Shown here piece by piece: positions 6,451 through 7,433 of a stretch of DNA of 7,433 bases (the stretch's first letter is position 1; every line of letters begins with the position of its first letter). The translations under genes and the position numbers were made by a program. Origin of the DNA: Flavobacteriaceae bacterium. GTDB lineage: Bacteria; Bacteroidota; Bacteroidia; Flavobacteriales; Flavobacteriaceae. The notes under the pieces are model-generated. The model did not search any database, had not been told where the DNA came from, and worked only from the letters and a program-made list of their open reading frames with translations. Where the stretch lies: the NCBI GenBank assembly GCA_013214425.1, contig JABSPN010000147.1, forward strand, positions 1 to 7,433, written 5' to 3'.

Positions 6451-7344
6451 AATTCTTTCTGCAATTCTAAGTTTTGCACTTCTAGCTCTATTATTTACTT
6501 TTATTTCAGCTTGATCTGGAACAATTAAGCCCCCTACTTTTTTAAAGGGCACTTTTACATTTCCGAAAAAATCTTTTTCAGGCTCCCCTTCAAAAATTCC
6601 GTTCCTTATGTAGCGCTTTACTAATCTATCTTCTAATGAATGATAGGAAATCAGACTAATTCTCCCTCCTTCATCTAGCAACTCTTCTGTCTGCAACAAA
6701 AACTCTTTCAATACCTCTATCTCCTGATTTACCTCTATTCTAATTGCCTGATAAATCTGAGCTAATACCTTATGCTCTTTATTTTTTGGCAAAAACCTTT
6801 TTACCGTTTCTTTTAAATGTTCACTTGTCTTAATCAACTCTTTATCTCTTTCGGCAACGATCACACTTGCAACCCCTTTTGCCGATCTCAACTCTCCGTA
6901 TTCAAACAAAACATTCGCTAAGTCTTCTTCAGCGTATTTATTTACCACCTCGAATGCAGACAATTCACTATCCTGATTCATTCTCATATCCAAATCAGAA
7001 TCAAAACGAGTAGAAAACCCTCTTTCAGCCACATCAAATTGATGAGAAGAAACACCGAAATCACCCAATATCCCATCAACCTTTTTAACTCCGTAAAACC
7101 TTAAGAACCTTTTAATAAACCTGAAATTTTCATTGATGAGAACAAATCGATCGTCATCAATCTCATTTTCTAAAGCATCTTTATCCTGATCAAAGGCGAA
7201 CAACTTTCCGTTTTCTCCTAAATGCTTTAATATTTCTCTGGAATGTCCTCCACCTCCAAATGTCACATCGACATAAACTCCATCTTCTTTTATCGCTAAA
7301 CCTTCAACGGTTTCTCCTAACAATACTGGACTATGATACTCCAT
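6448..7344 (-). CDS. rsmH: 16S rRNA (cytosine(1402)-N(4))-methyltransferase RsmH (MraW)
   Basis: SAM-dependent methyltransferase that modifies N4 of C1402 in 16S rRNA, in the ribosomal decoding centre. The 298 residues are full length. Motifs: YHSPVLL (3-9), the SAM-binding stretch DVTFGGGGHS (26-35), FDQDKDA (51-57), GDFGVSSHQFD (94-104), DMRM (119-122), QAIRIEVNQE (199-208), ISYHSLEDRLVK (232-243) and the C-terminal NNRARSAKLRIAER (284-297). The ATG at 7344 gives the standard MEYHSPVLL start. It begins inside the last 14 bases of mraZ and ends in a 1-nt overlap with the FtsL-like gene, so it is embedded in the operon. Confidence 0.98.
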   Translation of the reverse strand: MEYHSPVLLGETVEGLAIKEDGVYVDVTFGGGGHSREILKHLGENGKLFAFDQDKDALENEIDDDRFVLINENFRFIKRFLRFYGVKKVDGILGDFGVSSHQFDVAERGFSTRFDSDLDMRMNQDSELSAFEVVNKYAEEDLANVLFEYGELRSAKGVASVIVAERDKELIKTSEHLKETVKRFLPKNKEHKVLAQIYQAIRIEVNQEIEVLKEFLLQTEELLDEGGRISLISYHSLEDRLVKRYIRNGIFEGEPEKDFFGNVKVPFKKVGGLIVPDQAEIKVNNRARSAKLRIAERI

Positions 7345-7433
7345 CTACTCCCTCATTATCATTCCCCATAACTTCTTCAGCCAAATCAGCAAAATCAACA
7401 GCAGCGTCATCTATAGCCGTTTCGTAATTATCC
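7331..7433 (-). CDS. mraZ: Transcriptional regulator MraZ, C-terminal 33 residues only
   Basis: The 3' end of a gene whose frame enters from the right edge and stops at TAG (7333-7331). The visible peptide begins DNYETAIDDAAVDFADLAEE and ends in a short acidic tail GNDNEGVDGVS. It matches the C-terminus expected for MraZ, the AbrB-fold DNA-binding protein that opens dcw clusters and binds repeats in its own promoter. That promoter and the DNA-binding part lie outside the window. Identification rests on the short match and on position directly upstream of rsmH, with a 14-nt overlap in a different frame. Confidence 0.85.
   Translation of the reverse strand, partial: DNYETAIDDAAVDFADLAEEVMGNDNEGVDGVS

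Noticed and set aside
6108..6470. Plus-strand open frame of 120 codons
   Set aside because: It is antisense to the whole FtsL-like gene, which has the expected topology and operon position. The plus-strand product is F/S-rich, as expected from a reversed K/E-rich coiled coil.

Overview
This window is a single minus-strand run of cell-division and peptidoglycan genes: the front half of a dcw (division and cell wall) cluster. The low G+C content, the gene order mraZ-rsmH-ftsL-ftsI-murE-mraY-(murD) with no murF, the short FtsL-like protein, the class B PBP with a C-terminal PASTA domain, the MraY with a long extracytoplasmic loop and the near absence of Shine-Dalgarno sequences all point to Bacteroidota, most likely order Flavobacteriales. 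The sequence alone does not give the genus.

Layout, in the direction of transcription (right to left): the 3' end of mraZ (7331-7433, cut by the window edge); rsmH (6448-7344); an FtsL-like gene (6131-6448); ftsI, a division transpeptidase with PASTA domain (4133-6130); murE (2673-4136); mraY (1395-2651); a small four-helix-bundle (S23/IVP-like) gene (1010-1369); and murD (1-989, C-terminus beyond the window). From mraZ to murE the genes overlap or abut (14-nt overlap, 1-nt overlap, 0-nt gap, 4-nt overlap). From murE onward the gaps are 20-25 nt. There is no terminator-like structure between genes and no gene-free stretch longer than about 30 bases. The promoter of the cluster, expected upstream of mraZ, lies outside the window.

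The genes work together as follows. MurD and MurE are cytoplasmic ligases that add D-Glu and meso-diaminopimelate to the UDP-MurNAc peptide. MraY attaches the finished precursor to undecaprenyl phosphate to make lipid I. FtsI cross-links septal peptidoglycan at the division site with help from FtsL-type partners. RsmH methylates 16S rRNA, and MraZ is the cluster's transcriptional regulator.

The one part that does not fit the standard cluster is the roughly 400-base interval between mraY and murD. It carries the four-helix-bundle gene, flanked by AAATCGT-type heptad repeats in opposite orientations: four degenerate tandem copies between it and murD, and one good copy with a 10-bp perfect inverted match between it and mraY. 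This looks like a small inserted cassette and is the best candidate here for something under-described. The rest is orthodox, with small points of interest in start codons and junctions.
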